Source: RYN-428 sp035551995
Lineage (GTDB): Bacteria; Planctomycetota; Phycisphaerae; Tepidisphaerales; Tepidisphaeraceae
Length of the DNA: 22,990 bases
Assembly (NCBI GenBank): GCA_035551995.1
Contig: DASZME010000082.1
Span: forward strand, 1-22,990
Reading direction: 5' to 3'
Part shown: positions 1 through 8,050 of the stretch, piece after piece
How positions within the stretch are numbered: the stretch's first letter is position 1
Layout: each line of letters opens with the position of its first letter
Translations under genes and position numbers: made by a program
The notes under the pieces: model-generated
Seen by the model: the letters and a program-made list of their open reading frames with translations, nothing else
Databases searched by the model: none
Told to the model about the DNA's origin: nothing

Positions 1-1211
1 CCGAACGAGAAGCCGGGCTGGACCCCGGCGCCCGCGAGCCACATGGGATAGCCGGTGATGTTGTGATCGCGGCCATCGACGCCTTGCGAGGTGGGAAGCC
101 GGCCGAACTCGCTGCCGAAAAGAACCAGCGTGTCGTCGAGCATGCCGCGGCTTTCAAGATCGGCCAGTAGAGCGGCGGTGGGTCGATCGACGGCGGCGCA
201 GTTGTCGATCAAACCCTGGTGAAGATTGCTGTGGTGATCCCAGTTCGGCTGGCAGATTTCGACGAAGCGCACGCCCGCTTCGCTTAACCGTCGAGCCATC
301 AGGCATTGCCGGGCGAAACTGCCGCCGGGGCCGTCCTTGATGCCGTACGCTTCATGCACCGATTTGGGCTCCTTGGAGATGTCGAGCAGTTCAGGCACTT
401 TACCCTGCATCTTGAAGGCCAGTTCGTAGGATTGGATGACGCCGTCGAGTTGATCGGGGGCGTCGGGCGACCCTTTGAAATCGCGATTCATGGCCTGCAT
501 GAAGTCGATTTGCTTGCGTTGAAGCCCCAGCGGCGATTGCGATTTAAGGTCGGGGACAAAGCCGGTATCGCTGATTCTCGTGCCCTGGAAATGAGCGGGG
601 AGAAAGGCGCTGCCGTAATTGACCACGCCGCCGAAACTGGGCGGGGGGTTGATGGTGATATAGCCGGGCAGGTCGCGGTTTTCGGTGCCGAGCCCGTACA
701 TGAGCCACGCGCCCATCGAGGGGCGGTTCATCGACGCGATGGCCGACCCGGTGTGAAGCTGGACGACGGCCTGTGGGTGGGCCGGCGTATCGGTATGCAG
801 ACCGCGGAGAAAGCAGAGCTTATCGACATGCCTGGCCGAATGGGGAAAGAGATCGGAGACCCAGGTTCCGGTCTGCCCATGCTGGCTAAACGCGAATTTC
901 GAGGCCGTTACGGTTCCGCCGCCGGGCGCGACTTTCTGGTCGTTTTCCTGCACCTTTTTCTTGTATTCCCACGTGTCCATCTGGGACATGGAACCTTGCA
1001 TGAACAGAAAGATAATTCGCTTGGCCCTGGCGGGAAAATGAGCGGGTTTGGGCGCCAGCGGACTGGCGGCGATTTTCTCGGCGATCGACGCGGCCGACGC
1101 ATTTTGCCCGAGCATCCCGGCCAGCGCGAGATATCCAAAACCGGCGCTGGCGGAACGGAGTGCCTGGCGGCGCGAAAGACCGTTTGAAGCGAATGGATTG
1201 AAATGCGGCAT
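1..1211 (-). CDS. DUF1501 family exported protein (C-terminus beyond window)
   Basis: An open frame runs from an ATG at 1211-1209 to the window edge, giving 403 visible residues without a stop. The ATG has an AAGGAA ribosome binding site about 6 bases upstream. The N-terminus carries a twin-arginine-like signal (SRRQALR at residues 13-19, then a hydrophobic stretch around 22-35 and ASA-A). It is followed by RAKRIIFLFMQGSMSQMDTW, the usual opening of DUF1501 proteins, and later by GSEFGRLP and DHN motifs typical of this sulfatase/phosphatase-like fold. DUF1501 proteins are abundant in planctomycetes and are usually encoded next to DUF1549/DUF1553 proteins, as here; their biochemical role is not settled. 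The gene lies 201 bases downstream of the DUF1549/DUF1553 gene on the same strand, so co-transcription is likely although a repeat element sits between them. The family call is firm; the function is unknown. Confidence 0.9.
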   Translation of the reverse strand, partial: MPHFNPFASNGLSRRQALRSASAGFGYLALAGMLGQNASAASIAEKIAASPLAPKPAHFPARAKRIIFLFMQGSMSQMDTWEYKKKVQENDQKVAPGGGTVTASKFAFSQHGQTGTWVSDLFPHSARHVDKLCFLRGLHTDTPAHPQAVVQLHTGSAIASMNRPSMGAWLMYGLGTENRDLPGYITINPPPSFGGVVNYGSAFLPAHFQGTRISDTGFVPDLKSQSPLGLQRKQIDFMQAMNRDFKGSPDAPDQLDGVIQSYELAFKMQGKVPELLDISKEPKSVHEAYGIKDGPGGSFARQCLMARRLSEAGVRFVEICQPNWDHHSNLHQGLIDNCAAVDRPTAALLADLESRGMLDDTLVLFGSEFGRLPTSQGVDGRDHNITGYPMWLAGAGVQPGFSF

Positions 1212-1251
1212 AAAATATTCCTTGCGACTCCAATTCCAACTCATCGGCAAC

Positions 1252-1358
1252 GATCCACGACGCATACGAACGAGAAAAACCACGCGAACGACGCGAATGA
1301 ACTTATTTTTTCTTCGTCTTCTTCGTGTCCTTAGTGTTCTTAGTGCCCTTCGTGGATC
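1252..1358. repeat. Degenerate intergenic repeat element with 9-bp inverted ends
   Basis: The segment begins with GATCCACGA (1252-1260) and ends with its exact complement TCGTGGATC (1350-1358). The right half, read on the minus strand, is a run of short variants of CACGAAGAA / CACTAAGGA; the left half carries CGCGAACGA / ACGCGAATG units. This composition of short degenerate 9-12-base units with palindromic ends resembles dispersed intergenic repeats I have seen in many environmental bacterial genomes; that resemblance is from memory. It fills most of the gap between the DUF1549/DUF1553 and DUF1501 genes and codes for nothing recognisable. Confidence 0.6.
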
Positions 1359-1412
1359 ACGCTCTTTCGCGGCCTGTGCCGCACAAAATCAAATCGAGGG
1401 CGAATCGGAACA

Positions 1413-4076
1413 CTACTGCAAAAACCTGAATTCGACCGTTCCATACAACGCCTGGCAGAAACTCGCCCATGCCACCGCCTTCGGATTCGAAGCCTGAACC
1501 GCCTCCTCCTTGACGGGCGCGGCGTGATGGACGACTTCATCCGGATTCACCGGCGGCGCCTTTTTCGCCGACGCCCCGGAAGACGATTCGCCCGACTCCG
1601 ACGTTTGCGGATTGGCGCTGGCGACGGCAATGACCGGCGCCGGCGCGGGCGTGGTCTTCCGCGGCGCGAATACCAGAACCTTGCGGGCGGCGGACTCATA
1701 GTCCGAGAGATACTTGGCGGCTCGCGAAGTCTCCTTTTCCGTGGCGCCGCGCGCGAGGATCAACTGATACGCGAGATCGATTCGATCCGTATCGCTCATG
1801 TCGCTTTCCCCCAGCAGCCTGTCGGCGAGACCCAACGATTGGCGACGGACGAAAGGATCGTTCAGCAGGTAAAGCGCCTGCGTCGCCACGGTCGTGGCGT
1901 CGCGACTTCCAACGACGAAGCCCTGCTCGGCGAAATCAAATACCTCCAGCGTGGTCGGCGTCAAGCCGCGCAGGAGCGGAAGATAGACGCTGCGGTGCAA
2001 GGATTCGCGGGCAAACGTCACCAGACGCGCGGCCTCCCCGCCGTTGTCGGACATCTCCATGACCTTCAGCTTCTGCGCGGGCGACCCCTGCGGGCGCGAC
2101 GTATCCAGCGTCCCGGCGATCGCGAGCATCGCGTCGCGAATTTCCTCGGCCTCGAGCCGCCGCGGGCAGTGCCGCCAGACCAGACGATTCGACGGGTCGG
2201 CTTGAATGTCGGCTTCGATCCGATCGGCGCTCAACTGGTACGAATGGGTGAGGACCAAAACGCGCACGAGTTTCTTGATCGACCAGCCGTCGCGGACGAA
2301 GCGGGCGGCTAGATAATCCAACAACTCCGGATGCGAGGGAACGTCCCCTTTCGTGCCGAAATTATCGACGCTGCGCACCAGGCCCTGCCCGAACAAATTG
2401 GCCCAGACGCGGTTGACGATCACGCGCGAAGCCAGTGGATTGTTCGGGCTGATAAGCCATTCCGCCAGCTCAAGGCGCCCGCTTTGTTTGGTGTTGACGA
2501 CCGGCTCATTGGGAAACTCGCACAGGCTCAGAAACCCGCGCGGCACCACCGGCCCGCGCCGCTCGGCTTCGCCGCGGATGCGGATTTCGGTATCTCTGAT
2601 CTTGCTGGCGTCGCGCATCCCTAGCGCGGCGTGGCCGTCGGCGGCGGGATCGGTCAGTTCGGCCAGTTGCGATTCGAGCGCCGACTCCATTTGCCGGGCG
2701 ACCATGCGCAGTTTTTTCCCGTCGGCGTTCTTGACGTCGCCCTCCTTGCCGGCCAGCGATTTCAGTTCGGCGCGCGCCGCCTCAAGCTTCTTTTTTGTCA
2801 GTTCGATTTTTTCGGCGCGTTGCGGATCTGGCGCGGACTTTGGCCCCAGGTGCAGGAGCATCTGGGTGTCATAGTAATCCATTCCGCCGCCGCCCATTTT
2901 GTTGCGCACGCCGTTGCAAAGGTCGCTGCTGTAGAAGATGCCCGCCAGCGCGTAATAGTCCGCCGACGGGATCGGATCGAATTTATGGTCGTGGCAGCGG
3001 GCGCATCCAACGGTCAGGGCGAGAACCGATCGGCCGACGGTGTCGATCTGTTCGTCGATGTTATCCATCACGAACCGCCCCTTGAATCGCTGATTCACGT
3101 CATGCGGCCCCAGCGCCAAAAAACCTGTGGCCACGACGTGCTCGTCATGCTCCGCCTGGCTCGACGCCGGCATCAGATCGCCGGCGATTTGCTCGCGGAT
3201 AAATTCGTCGTACGGCTTATCGTGATTAAACGCGTCGATCACATAATCGCGATATCGCCAGGCGTGCGGGTACGGCACATTCCGCGACGGTCCCGTCGAT
3301 TCGCCATACCGTGCCACGTCCAGCCAATGCCGGCCCCAGCGCTCGCCAAACGCCGGCGAAGCGAGCAGGCGATCGACCACCTTTTTCAGCGCATCGCTTG
3401 AGCCGTCCTGTACAAACGCGTCGATCTCCGCCGCCGTCGGCGGAAGTCCGGTCAAATCAAAACTCACCCGGCGGATAAGAGCGGCCTTGCTTGCGTCAGG
3501 GGCTGGCTTGAGACCTTTTTCGTCGAGCCTCGCGAGAATGAAGCGATCGATGTCGCCCCGCGGCCAGTTTTCCTCTTTCACCGTCGGCGGCGATACCTGC
3601 CGAATCGGCTGCCAGGCCCAATGTTGCTTTCGCAGCGCGTCGTAGCGCGGATTGGGCTTGTTGAGGGTGATGGTGATGGGATCTTTCGGCCATGCCGCCC
3701 CGTCTTTAATCCATTGCGTCAAATCCGCGATCTGCTCGGGCGAAAGCTGCTTTTTTGGCGGCATCTTGCGCTTGGCGTCGGTATAGCCGACGGCCTTGAG
3801 CAGCAGACTCTTTTCCGGCTGGCCGGGGACGATGGCCGGCCCATGATCGCCGCCGTCGATCAGTCCGTTGCGATCATCGACGCGAAGCCCGCTCTTGGCG
3901 TTGGTGTTGGCCGAGTGACATTCGTAGCAGTTTTCAACGAACAGAGGACGGATTTTCTTTTCGAATAATTCGAGATTGGCGGCTTGGGAAGACGACGTGG
4001 CATCTTCCGCGTATATCATCGCCGGCGCCGTCGCGGACGCCATGGCCATGAGAATGACCAGCAAATTCAACCGCAT
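1413..4076 (-). CDS. PSCyt1/DUF1549/DUF1553 planctomycete cytochrome-like protein
   Basis: The ATG at 4076 is chosen over an upstream start at 4247 because AAGGAG lies 6 bases before it and it opens a clean signal peptide (residues 1-23, ending AMIYA-ED). The protein has 887 residues. A cytochrome c-like domain (PSCyt1) holds CYECH at 50-54 as haem site and KMPP at 104-107 as possible distal ligand. DUF1549 (about 172-380) contains FDLTGLPPT, RWGRHWLDVARY and a second haem-type motif CARCHDHKFDP at 358-368. A charged, probably coiled-coil stretch follows (about 425-490), then DUF1553 with NRVWANLFGQGLV and the C-terminal FCQALYGTVEFRFLQ. A Pro/Ala/Ser-rich insertion of roughly 60 residues precedes that terminal motif. 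These proteins are exported, haem-binding by prediction, and pair with DUF1501 proteins; the substrate is unknown. Confidence 0.92.
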   Translation of the reverse strand: MRLNLLVILMAMASATAPAMIYAEDATSSSQAANLELFEKKIRPLFVENCYECHSANTNAKSGLRVDDRNGLIDGGDHGPAIVPGQPEKSLLLKAVGYTDAKRKMPPKKQLSPEQIADLTQWIKDGAAWPKDPITITLNKPNPRYDALRKQHWAWQPIRQVSPPTVKEENWPRGDIDRFILARLDEKGLKPAPDASKAALIRRVSFDLTGLPPTAAEIDAFVQDGSSDALKKVVDRLLASPAFGERWGRHWLDVARYGESTGPSRNVPYPHAWRYRDYVIDAFNHDKPYDEFIREQIAGDLMPASSQAEHDEHVVATGFLALGPHDVNQRFKGRFVMDNIDEQIDTVGRSVLALTVGCARCHDHKFDPIPSADYYALAGIFYSSDLCNGVRNKMGGGGMDYYDTQMLLHLGPKSAPDPQRAEKIELTKKKLEAARAELKSLAGKEGDVKNADGKKLRMVARQMESALESQLAELTDPAADGHAALGMRDASKIRDTEIRIRGEAERRGPVVPRGFLSLCEFPNEPVVNTKQSGRLELAEWLISPNNPLASRVIVNRVWANLFGQGLVRSVDNFGTKGDVPSHPELLDYLAARFVRDGWSIKKLVRVLVLTHSYQLSADRIEADIQADPSNRLVWRHCPRRLEAEEIRDAMLAIAGTLDTSRPQGSPAQKLKVMEMSDNGGEAARLVTFARESLHRSVYLPLLRGLTPTTLEVFDFAEQGFVVGSRDATTVATQALYLLNDPFVRRQSLGLADRLLGESDMSDTDRIDLAYQLILARGATEKETSRAAKYLSDYESAARKVLVFAPRKTTPAPAPVIAVASANPQTSESGESSSGASAKKAPPVNPDEVVHHAAPVKEEAVQASNPKAVAWASFCQALYGTVEFRFLQ

Positions 4077-4286
4077 ACCCGGCTCCTTCGCCTGAATTTG
4101 AGTTTCGCTCCCGCGGCTTGTGGGCGCGGGAATCGCCGTCAACAAATCCACTCGATCAATATTAATTACGCGACGCCAGCAAAATGTTGACGGTTCCACA
4201 AGAATTGCATCGCCAAAAATTCCCAATCGCCGGGCGACGACTCGCATCGTTTCAAAAAACCCTCTCCCCGACCATCTCCCGGATTA

Positions 4287-4384
4287 GGGCTTGTCGACGT
4301 AATTGGTTTTCCGGCGTTTTCACTCTTATTTTTCCGTGAAGAAACGAGGCTTGCGAGACGAAAATGTATTAAATCGACAAGCCC
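4287..4384. repeat. 98-bp segment with perfect 11-bp inverted ends
   Basis: GGGCTTGTCGA at 4287-4297 is matched by its exact complement TCGACAAGCCC at 4374-4384, with 76 AT-rich bases between them. It lies in the 431-base gap between the DUF1549/DUF1553 gene start and the aldehyde dehydrogenase stop. The same gap also holds two CCCTCTCCC copies (4260-4268 and 4448-4456). The structure could be a miniature mobile element or a long-loop hairpin; no flanking target duplication is obvious. Confidence 0.45.
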
Positions 4385-4447
4385 ATTACCGGGCGATGGA
4401 GTAGAGCGCGTAATCGCGCAAGTTCACTTAGGTCTCGACGTCCGGCC

Positions 4448-4475
4448 CCCTCTCCCGGTACGTTTCGGGAGAGGG
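4448..4475 (-). terminator. 10-bp GC-rich hairpin downstream of the aldehyde dehydrogenase gene
   Basis: CCCTCTCCCG (4448-4457) pairs perfectly with CGGGAGAGGG (4466-4475) around an 8-base loop, 33 bases past the aldehyde dehydrogenase stop on the minus strand. It would form a strong RNA hairpin at the 3' end of that transcript. There is no T-run after it on the minus strand, so it is not a standard intrinsic terminator. It may instead be a 3' stabilising hairpin or a dispersed CCCTCTCCC-type palindrome. Confidence 0.35.
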
Positions 4476-4507
4476 ACGAAGAATGGAAAGCAAATCCGTT
4501 TTGCCGC

Positions 4508-6001
4508 TTACATCGCAACGGTTACCGTTTTGATTTCCGTATAGTTGCGAAGCGCGTATTCGCCCAATTCGCGGCCGATGCCTGACATCTTGAATCCGCC
4601 GAACGGCGCGGCGGCGTCGAAGACGTCGTAGCAGTTGATCCAAACCGTGCCGGCTTTTAATTCGGCGGCGATGCGGTGAGCCTTGGAAATGTCTTTCGTC
4701 CAGACGGCGGCGGCAAGGCCGTACATCGATTTGTTGCCGCGCTCGATGACGTCGTCGACGCCGCTGAAACGACTGACCGACAGGACCGGTCCGAAGATTT
4801 CCTCGCGGGAGATTTGCATGTCGTCCTTCACGTCGGTGAAGACGGTCGGCTCAATGAAGTAGCCGAGTTTGCCGACCCGGCCTCCGCCGGTGCGCATGTT
4901 GGCGCCGCAGGATTTGCCGGATTCGATGTAGCCGATGATCTTGTCGAACTGCTCCTCGCTGACTTGCGGCCCCTGCGTGGTATCGGGGTGGAACGGGTCG
5001 CCGACTTTCTGCTTCTTCGTCCGCGTGATGAGGCGATCGACGAATTCGTCGTGAATCGTGTCCTCGACCATCAGTCGCGATCCCGCGCAACAGCACTGGC
5101 CCTGGTTGAAAAAGAGGGCGAAGAAGGCGCCCTCGACCGCGGCGTCGATGTCGCTGTCGGCAAAGACGATGTTGGGGCTTTTGCCGCCAAGTTCGAGCGT
5201 CACGCGCTTGAGATTCGATCGGGCGGCGGCCTGCATGATCAGCTTGCCGACTTCCGTGGAGCCGGTGAAGGCGACTTTATCCACGTCCATATGTTCGGAG
5301 ATCGCCGCGCCGGCGGTCTCGCCGTAGCCGGGAATGATGTTCAGGACGCCCTCGGGAAAACCGGCCTCCAGCGCCAGTTCGCCGACGCGAAGCGCCGTCA
5401 AGGGCGTCTGCTCGGCGGGCTTCATCACGACGGTGCATCCGGTCGCCAGGGCCGGCCCCAGCTTCCACGCCTGCATCAGGATCGGAAAATTCCACGGGAT
5501 GATCTGACCGACCACGCCGACCGGCTCATGCCGGGTGTAGCAGAAGTACGGGCCGTTGACGGGGATGGTTTTGCCTTCAATCTTGTCGGCCCACCCGGCA
5601 TAATAGCGGTAACAATCGATCGCCAACGGAAGATCGGCGCCCTTGCTGTCGCGAATCGGCTTGCCGTTATCCAGCGTTTCAAGCGCGGCCAATTCATCGG
5701 CGTTTTTCTCGACGAGGTCGGCCAGCTTGTACAGGCACTTGCCGCGCTCGCGGGCGTTCATCTTCCGCCACGGTCCTTTCTCAAAGGCATGACGGGCGGC
5801 CTTGACGGCTTTGTCCACGTCCGCCTTGTCCCCCTCGGCCACGCGCGCGATCGGCTGGCCGTTGGTCGGGTTCAACGTCTCAAATGTTTTTCCGCTGACG
5901 GAATCGACCCAGTTGCCGTTGATGAGCATTTTGGTCTGACGAATCTGCGGCTGGGCGACCGAGGCTCTTACGGCGCCAGTGGAAGCGACGGCGGTGGTCA
6001 T
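4508..6001 (-). CDS. NAD(P)-dependent aldehyde dehydrogenase, ALDH1/2-like
   Basis: The start at 6001 has a near-perfect Shine-Dalgarno, AAGGAGG, 4 bases upstream; the longer open frame lacks one. The 497-residue product matches family length. Visible motifs are IPWNFP with Asn171, the cofactor-binding Lys194 (VVMKPAEQTP), GSTEVG at 247-252, the general base Glu270 in LELGGKSPN, the nucleophile Cys304 in FNQGQCCCAGSR, EEIFGP at 400-405 and the C-terminal PFGGFKMSGIGRELG. The triple cysteine and the closing YTEIKTVTV are like ALDH1/ALDH2 enzymes, which oxidise aldehydes such as acetaldehyde or retinal to acids with NAD. The enzyme is cytoplasmic by sequence (no signal). It is monocistronic and divergent from the TlpA-like gene, with a shared 231-base upstream region. 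The substrate cannot be told from sequence. Confidence 0.95.
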   Translation of the reverse strand: MTTAVASTGAVRASVAQPQIRQTKMLINGNWVDSVSGKTFETLNPTNGQPIARVAEGDKADVDKAVKAARHAFEKGPWRKMNARERGKCLYKLADLVEKNADELAALETLDNGKPIRDSKGADLPLAIDCYRYYAGWADKIEGKTIPVNGPYFCYTRHEPVGVVGQIIPWNFPILMQAWKLGPALATGCTVVMKPAEQTPLTALRVGELALEAGFPEGVLNIIPGYGETAGAAISEHMDVDKVAFTGSTEVGKLIMQAAARSNLKRVTLELGGKSPNIVFADSDIDAAVEGAFFALFFNQGQCCCAGSRLMVEDTIHDEFVDRLITRTKKQKVGDPFHPDTTQGPQVSEEQFDKIIGYIESGKSCGANMRTGGGRVGKLGYFIEPTVFTDVKDDMQISREEIFGPVLSVSRFSGVDDVIERGNKSMYGLAAAVWTKDISKAHRIAAELKAGTVWINCYDVFDAAAPFGGFKMSGIGRELGEYALRNYTEIKTVTVAM

Positions 6002-6232
6002 AGGACCTCCTTGTTGTGGAGTTGAAGACGGGCCTCTCCGGCAATTTCGCGGGCCGGAGAACGAAGAAGAATTATACCCGCCTTCGCGCAAAGGCCAACA
6101 TGATAAAATCGGCGGAATCTCCATTCTTTGAGCATCGCGTAGACGATATAATTCTTGCTCCCGACTCGTCGGCGATCGGTCGCGTGGCTGAAGTTGGCCG
6201 GCTTGTTCGTTTCCATCCCAGAAAGATATCCT

Positions 6233-6781
6233 ATGAACCACCGCTCATCTTTCATCGCCCGCGCCGCGATCGTCGTTGCCGCATTGGTGTTTGCCGCCGG
6301 TCTTGGCATGCACTATGCGCGAGCCGAGAGTTCGCCGGAGGATCTGAAGGGAAAGTCGGCGCCGGACTTCTCGCTTCAGACGCTGAACGACAAAAACGTG
6401 AAGCTTTCCGAACTCAAGGGGAACGTGGTGGTGGTCGATTTCTGGGCGACGTGGTGCCCGCCTTGCCGGCTTTCGCTGCCGCATATTCAAAGGCTGTCAC
6501 AGGACAAGGACCTGCATAAGCAAGGCCTCCGGATTTTGGCGGTCAACGCGCGCGAGGGGAAGGACAAGATCGAGCCGTTCATGGACAAGAACAAATACAC
6601 GTTCGACGTGCCGATGGATTCGTCCGGCTCGGCGATGCAGGCGTATGGCGTCGAGGGCATTCCGACCACGGTCGTCGTCGGCCGGGATGGATCGGTGAAA
6701 GCCGTCTTCGTCGGCTTCAACCCCAAAGAAGGGGGCAAGGGCGTCGACGAGGCGGTGGAAAGCGCGCTGAAGGAAAAGTAG
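6233..6781 (+). CDS. TlpA-like thioredoxin-fold protein, membrane-anchored or secreted
   Basis: The 182-residue product starts at the ATG at 6233; the longer frame from 6155 has no signal-like start. Residues 8-31 form an uncleaved anchor or signal peptide (ARAAIVVAALVFAAGL...ARA). The thioredoxin domain follows, with APDFSLQTLNDKNVKLSELKGN, the active site WATWCPPCR (Cys75 and Cys78) and the cis-proline loop at Ile143-Pro144. The CPPC redox motif and topology are those of TlpA/ResA-type thiol-disulfide oxidoreductases acting outside the cytoplasmic membrane, for example in cytochrome c maturation. That would suit a genome encoding haem-binding PSCyt1 proteins, but this is inference. The ribosome binding site is weak (AGAAAGA). 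The gene is divergent from the aldehyde dehydrogenase and convergent with lgt. Confidence 0.9.
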   Translation: MNHRSSFIARAAIVVAALVFAAGLGMHYARAESSPEDLKGKSAPDFSLQTLNDKNVKLSELKGNVVVVDFWATWCPPCRLSLPHIQRLSQDKDLHKQGLRILAVNAREGKDKIEPFMDKNKYTFDVPMDSSGSAMQAYGVEGIPTTVVVGRDGSVKAVFVGFNPKEGGKGVDEAVESALKEK

Positions 6782-6815
6782 CCGCCGGCGAATTCGCGGC
6801 GATAAATCGCATATC

Positions 6816-6840
6816 CGCTGTTTCGCGGAAACGATCAGCG
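6816..6840. terminator. Possible bidirectional hairpin between tlpA-like gene and lgt
   Basis: GTTTC-GCG-GAAAC (6820-6832) is nested in CGCTG (6816-6820) and CAGCG (6836-6840), 35 bases after the TlpA-like stop and 80 bases after the lgt stop on the other strand. No T-run follows on either strand, so termination is only suggested by the position between convergent genes. Confidence 0.25.
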
Positions 6841-6919
6841 GCGATGGACCAATCACGCTATCGGCCAAGAACCGCCGCGGCACGTGCTGCACGCATGTTC
6901 GATGGCCCAACGCCCCGGC

Positions 6920-7993
6920 TTAGACCAGTCCTCTGCCTTGAAGGGCGACGGAGCCGGGATTTCGTTTCGCCGCGAGATTCCCAAATACCCGCCACAGCAC
7001 CGCCCCGCCGATGACGAGCCCAAAGCTGATCACCATGCTCAGGCTCTGCGGCGGAATGGCGGTGAGGTATGGCGTTCCCCGCCCCACCACCGCCGGCTCG
7101 ACGCGAAGCATTTCCAGCAGATAACGAAAAACGCCCTCGATCATCATCATTCCCGCAAACACGCGTCCCGGAACGTGCGGCAGGGTGAAATAGGCGAGCA
7201 AAAATGCGCAGATCAAAAACGCCGTGACGGCGCTGTAAATTTCCGCCGGGTGAACCGGATTCGCGTGCTGCTGGACCGCCAGCGCCCGGAGGCGCGGATC
7301 CTTCATCACGCCTTCAGTGGCGCGCAGACTTCTCTCCACGTTTAACTCTCGGAACAACTCCGGATCGAGCGGCTCCTGAAGGGACGCGAGATTGTGCTCG
7401 GCCATGTAATCGGCCAGTTTCACGTGGTCCGGCCGCAATAATTCTCGCGGCACCGGCTGCTTCAACATGTTCTGATCGAACTGGGTGACGTAGGCGTCGC
7501 TTCCGTACGGAAATTCCACCGCCCACGGCGCCTGGCATTCGGCGCCGTAACAGCAGCCGTTCAGGTAACAACCGATCCGGCCAAATCCCAGGCCCATCAT
7601 CAGACACGGAGCGATGATGTCCATCCCCAGCGGAACCGGAATCTTCTTCCACATCGCGTAAAGGATCAGCGACGGGGTGGCCAGCAGAAAACCGCCGTAA
7701 TAAGTCAGTCCCCCTTCGCGGATGTTGATGGCGTTGATGAAGTTCTGCGTGACGGACAACTCGGGATTGGTGTATTGCCGCAGATTTTCCAGGACATGCG
7801 AGAGCCTGGCGCCAAGAATGCCGGTCACCAGGGCCAAAATCGCGGCGTTGGCGAAGAGTTCGGGATCGAGCTTGCATCGGCGGGCGAGCGCTTGGGCCAA
7901 ATACATGCCGCAAATCAACCCGACGACAAGCATCACGCCGTATCCGTAGACCGGCATGTTCAGAAACGGGATATGAAAAAATATCTGGCGCAT
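6920..7993 (-). CDS. lgt: Prolipoprotein diacylglyceryl transferase
   Basis: Lgt transfers diacylglycerol from phosphatidylglycerol to the lipobox cysteine of prolipoproteins in the inner membrane. The 357-residue product opens with the family-typical FHIPFLNMPVYGYGVML and has about seven hydrophobic segments. It carries the signature GRIGCYLNGCCYG at 138-150 (normally GRIGNF.NGE/C), and HPAEIYSA at 248-255. Two features differ from the E. coli type. A hydrophilic insertion of about 70 residues (roughly 170-242) lies before HPAEIY. The GGLTYYGG motif has Tyr where E. coli has the essential His103. No clear Shine-Dalgarno precedes the start, but the N-terminus aligns with the family. It lies 57 bases downstream of panD and is probably co-transcribed with it. 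Confidence 0.95.
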   Translation of the reverse strand: MRQIFFHIPFLNMPVYGYGVMLVVGLICGMYLAQALARRCKLDPELFANAAILALVTGILGARLSHVLENLRQYTNPELSVTQNFINAINIREGGLTYYGGFLLATPSLILYAMWKKIPVPLGMDIIAPCLMMGLGFGRIGCYLNGCCYGAECQAPWAVEFPYGSDAYVTQFDQNMLKQPVPRELLRPDHVKLADYMAEHNLASLQEPLDPELFRELNVERSLRATEGVMKDPRLRALAVQQHANPVHPAEIYSAVTAFLICAFLLAYFTLPHVPGRVFAGMMMIEGVFRYLLEMLRVEPAVVGRGTPYLTAIPPQSLSMVISFGLVIGGAVLWRVFGNLAAKRNPGSVALQGRGLV

Positions 7994-8050
7994 GGTTGCA
8001 GTATGTTATGGCGCGACGCGACGGCAAATCTTCCGCCGATATTCGGCCGG

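Noticed and set aside
2631..3401. 256-aa and neighbouring plus-strand frames opposite the DUF1549/DUF1553 gene
   Set aside because: They are shadows; the minus strand has a signal peptide, two haem motifs and full domain order.
4676..6025. 449-aa open frame on the plus strand opposite the aldehyde dehydrogenase
   Set aside because: It is a shadow of the GC-rich minus-strand gene; its residues are Arg/Gly/Asp-rich without family resemblance, whereas the minus frame is a clear ALDH.
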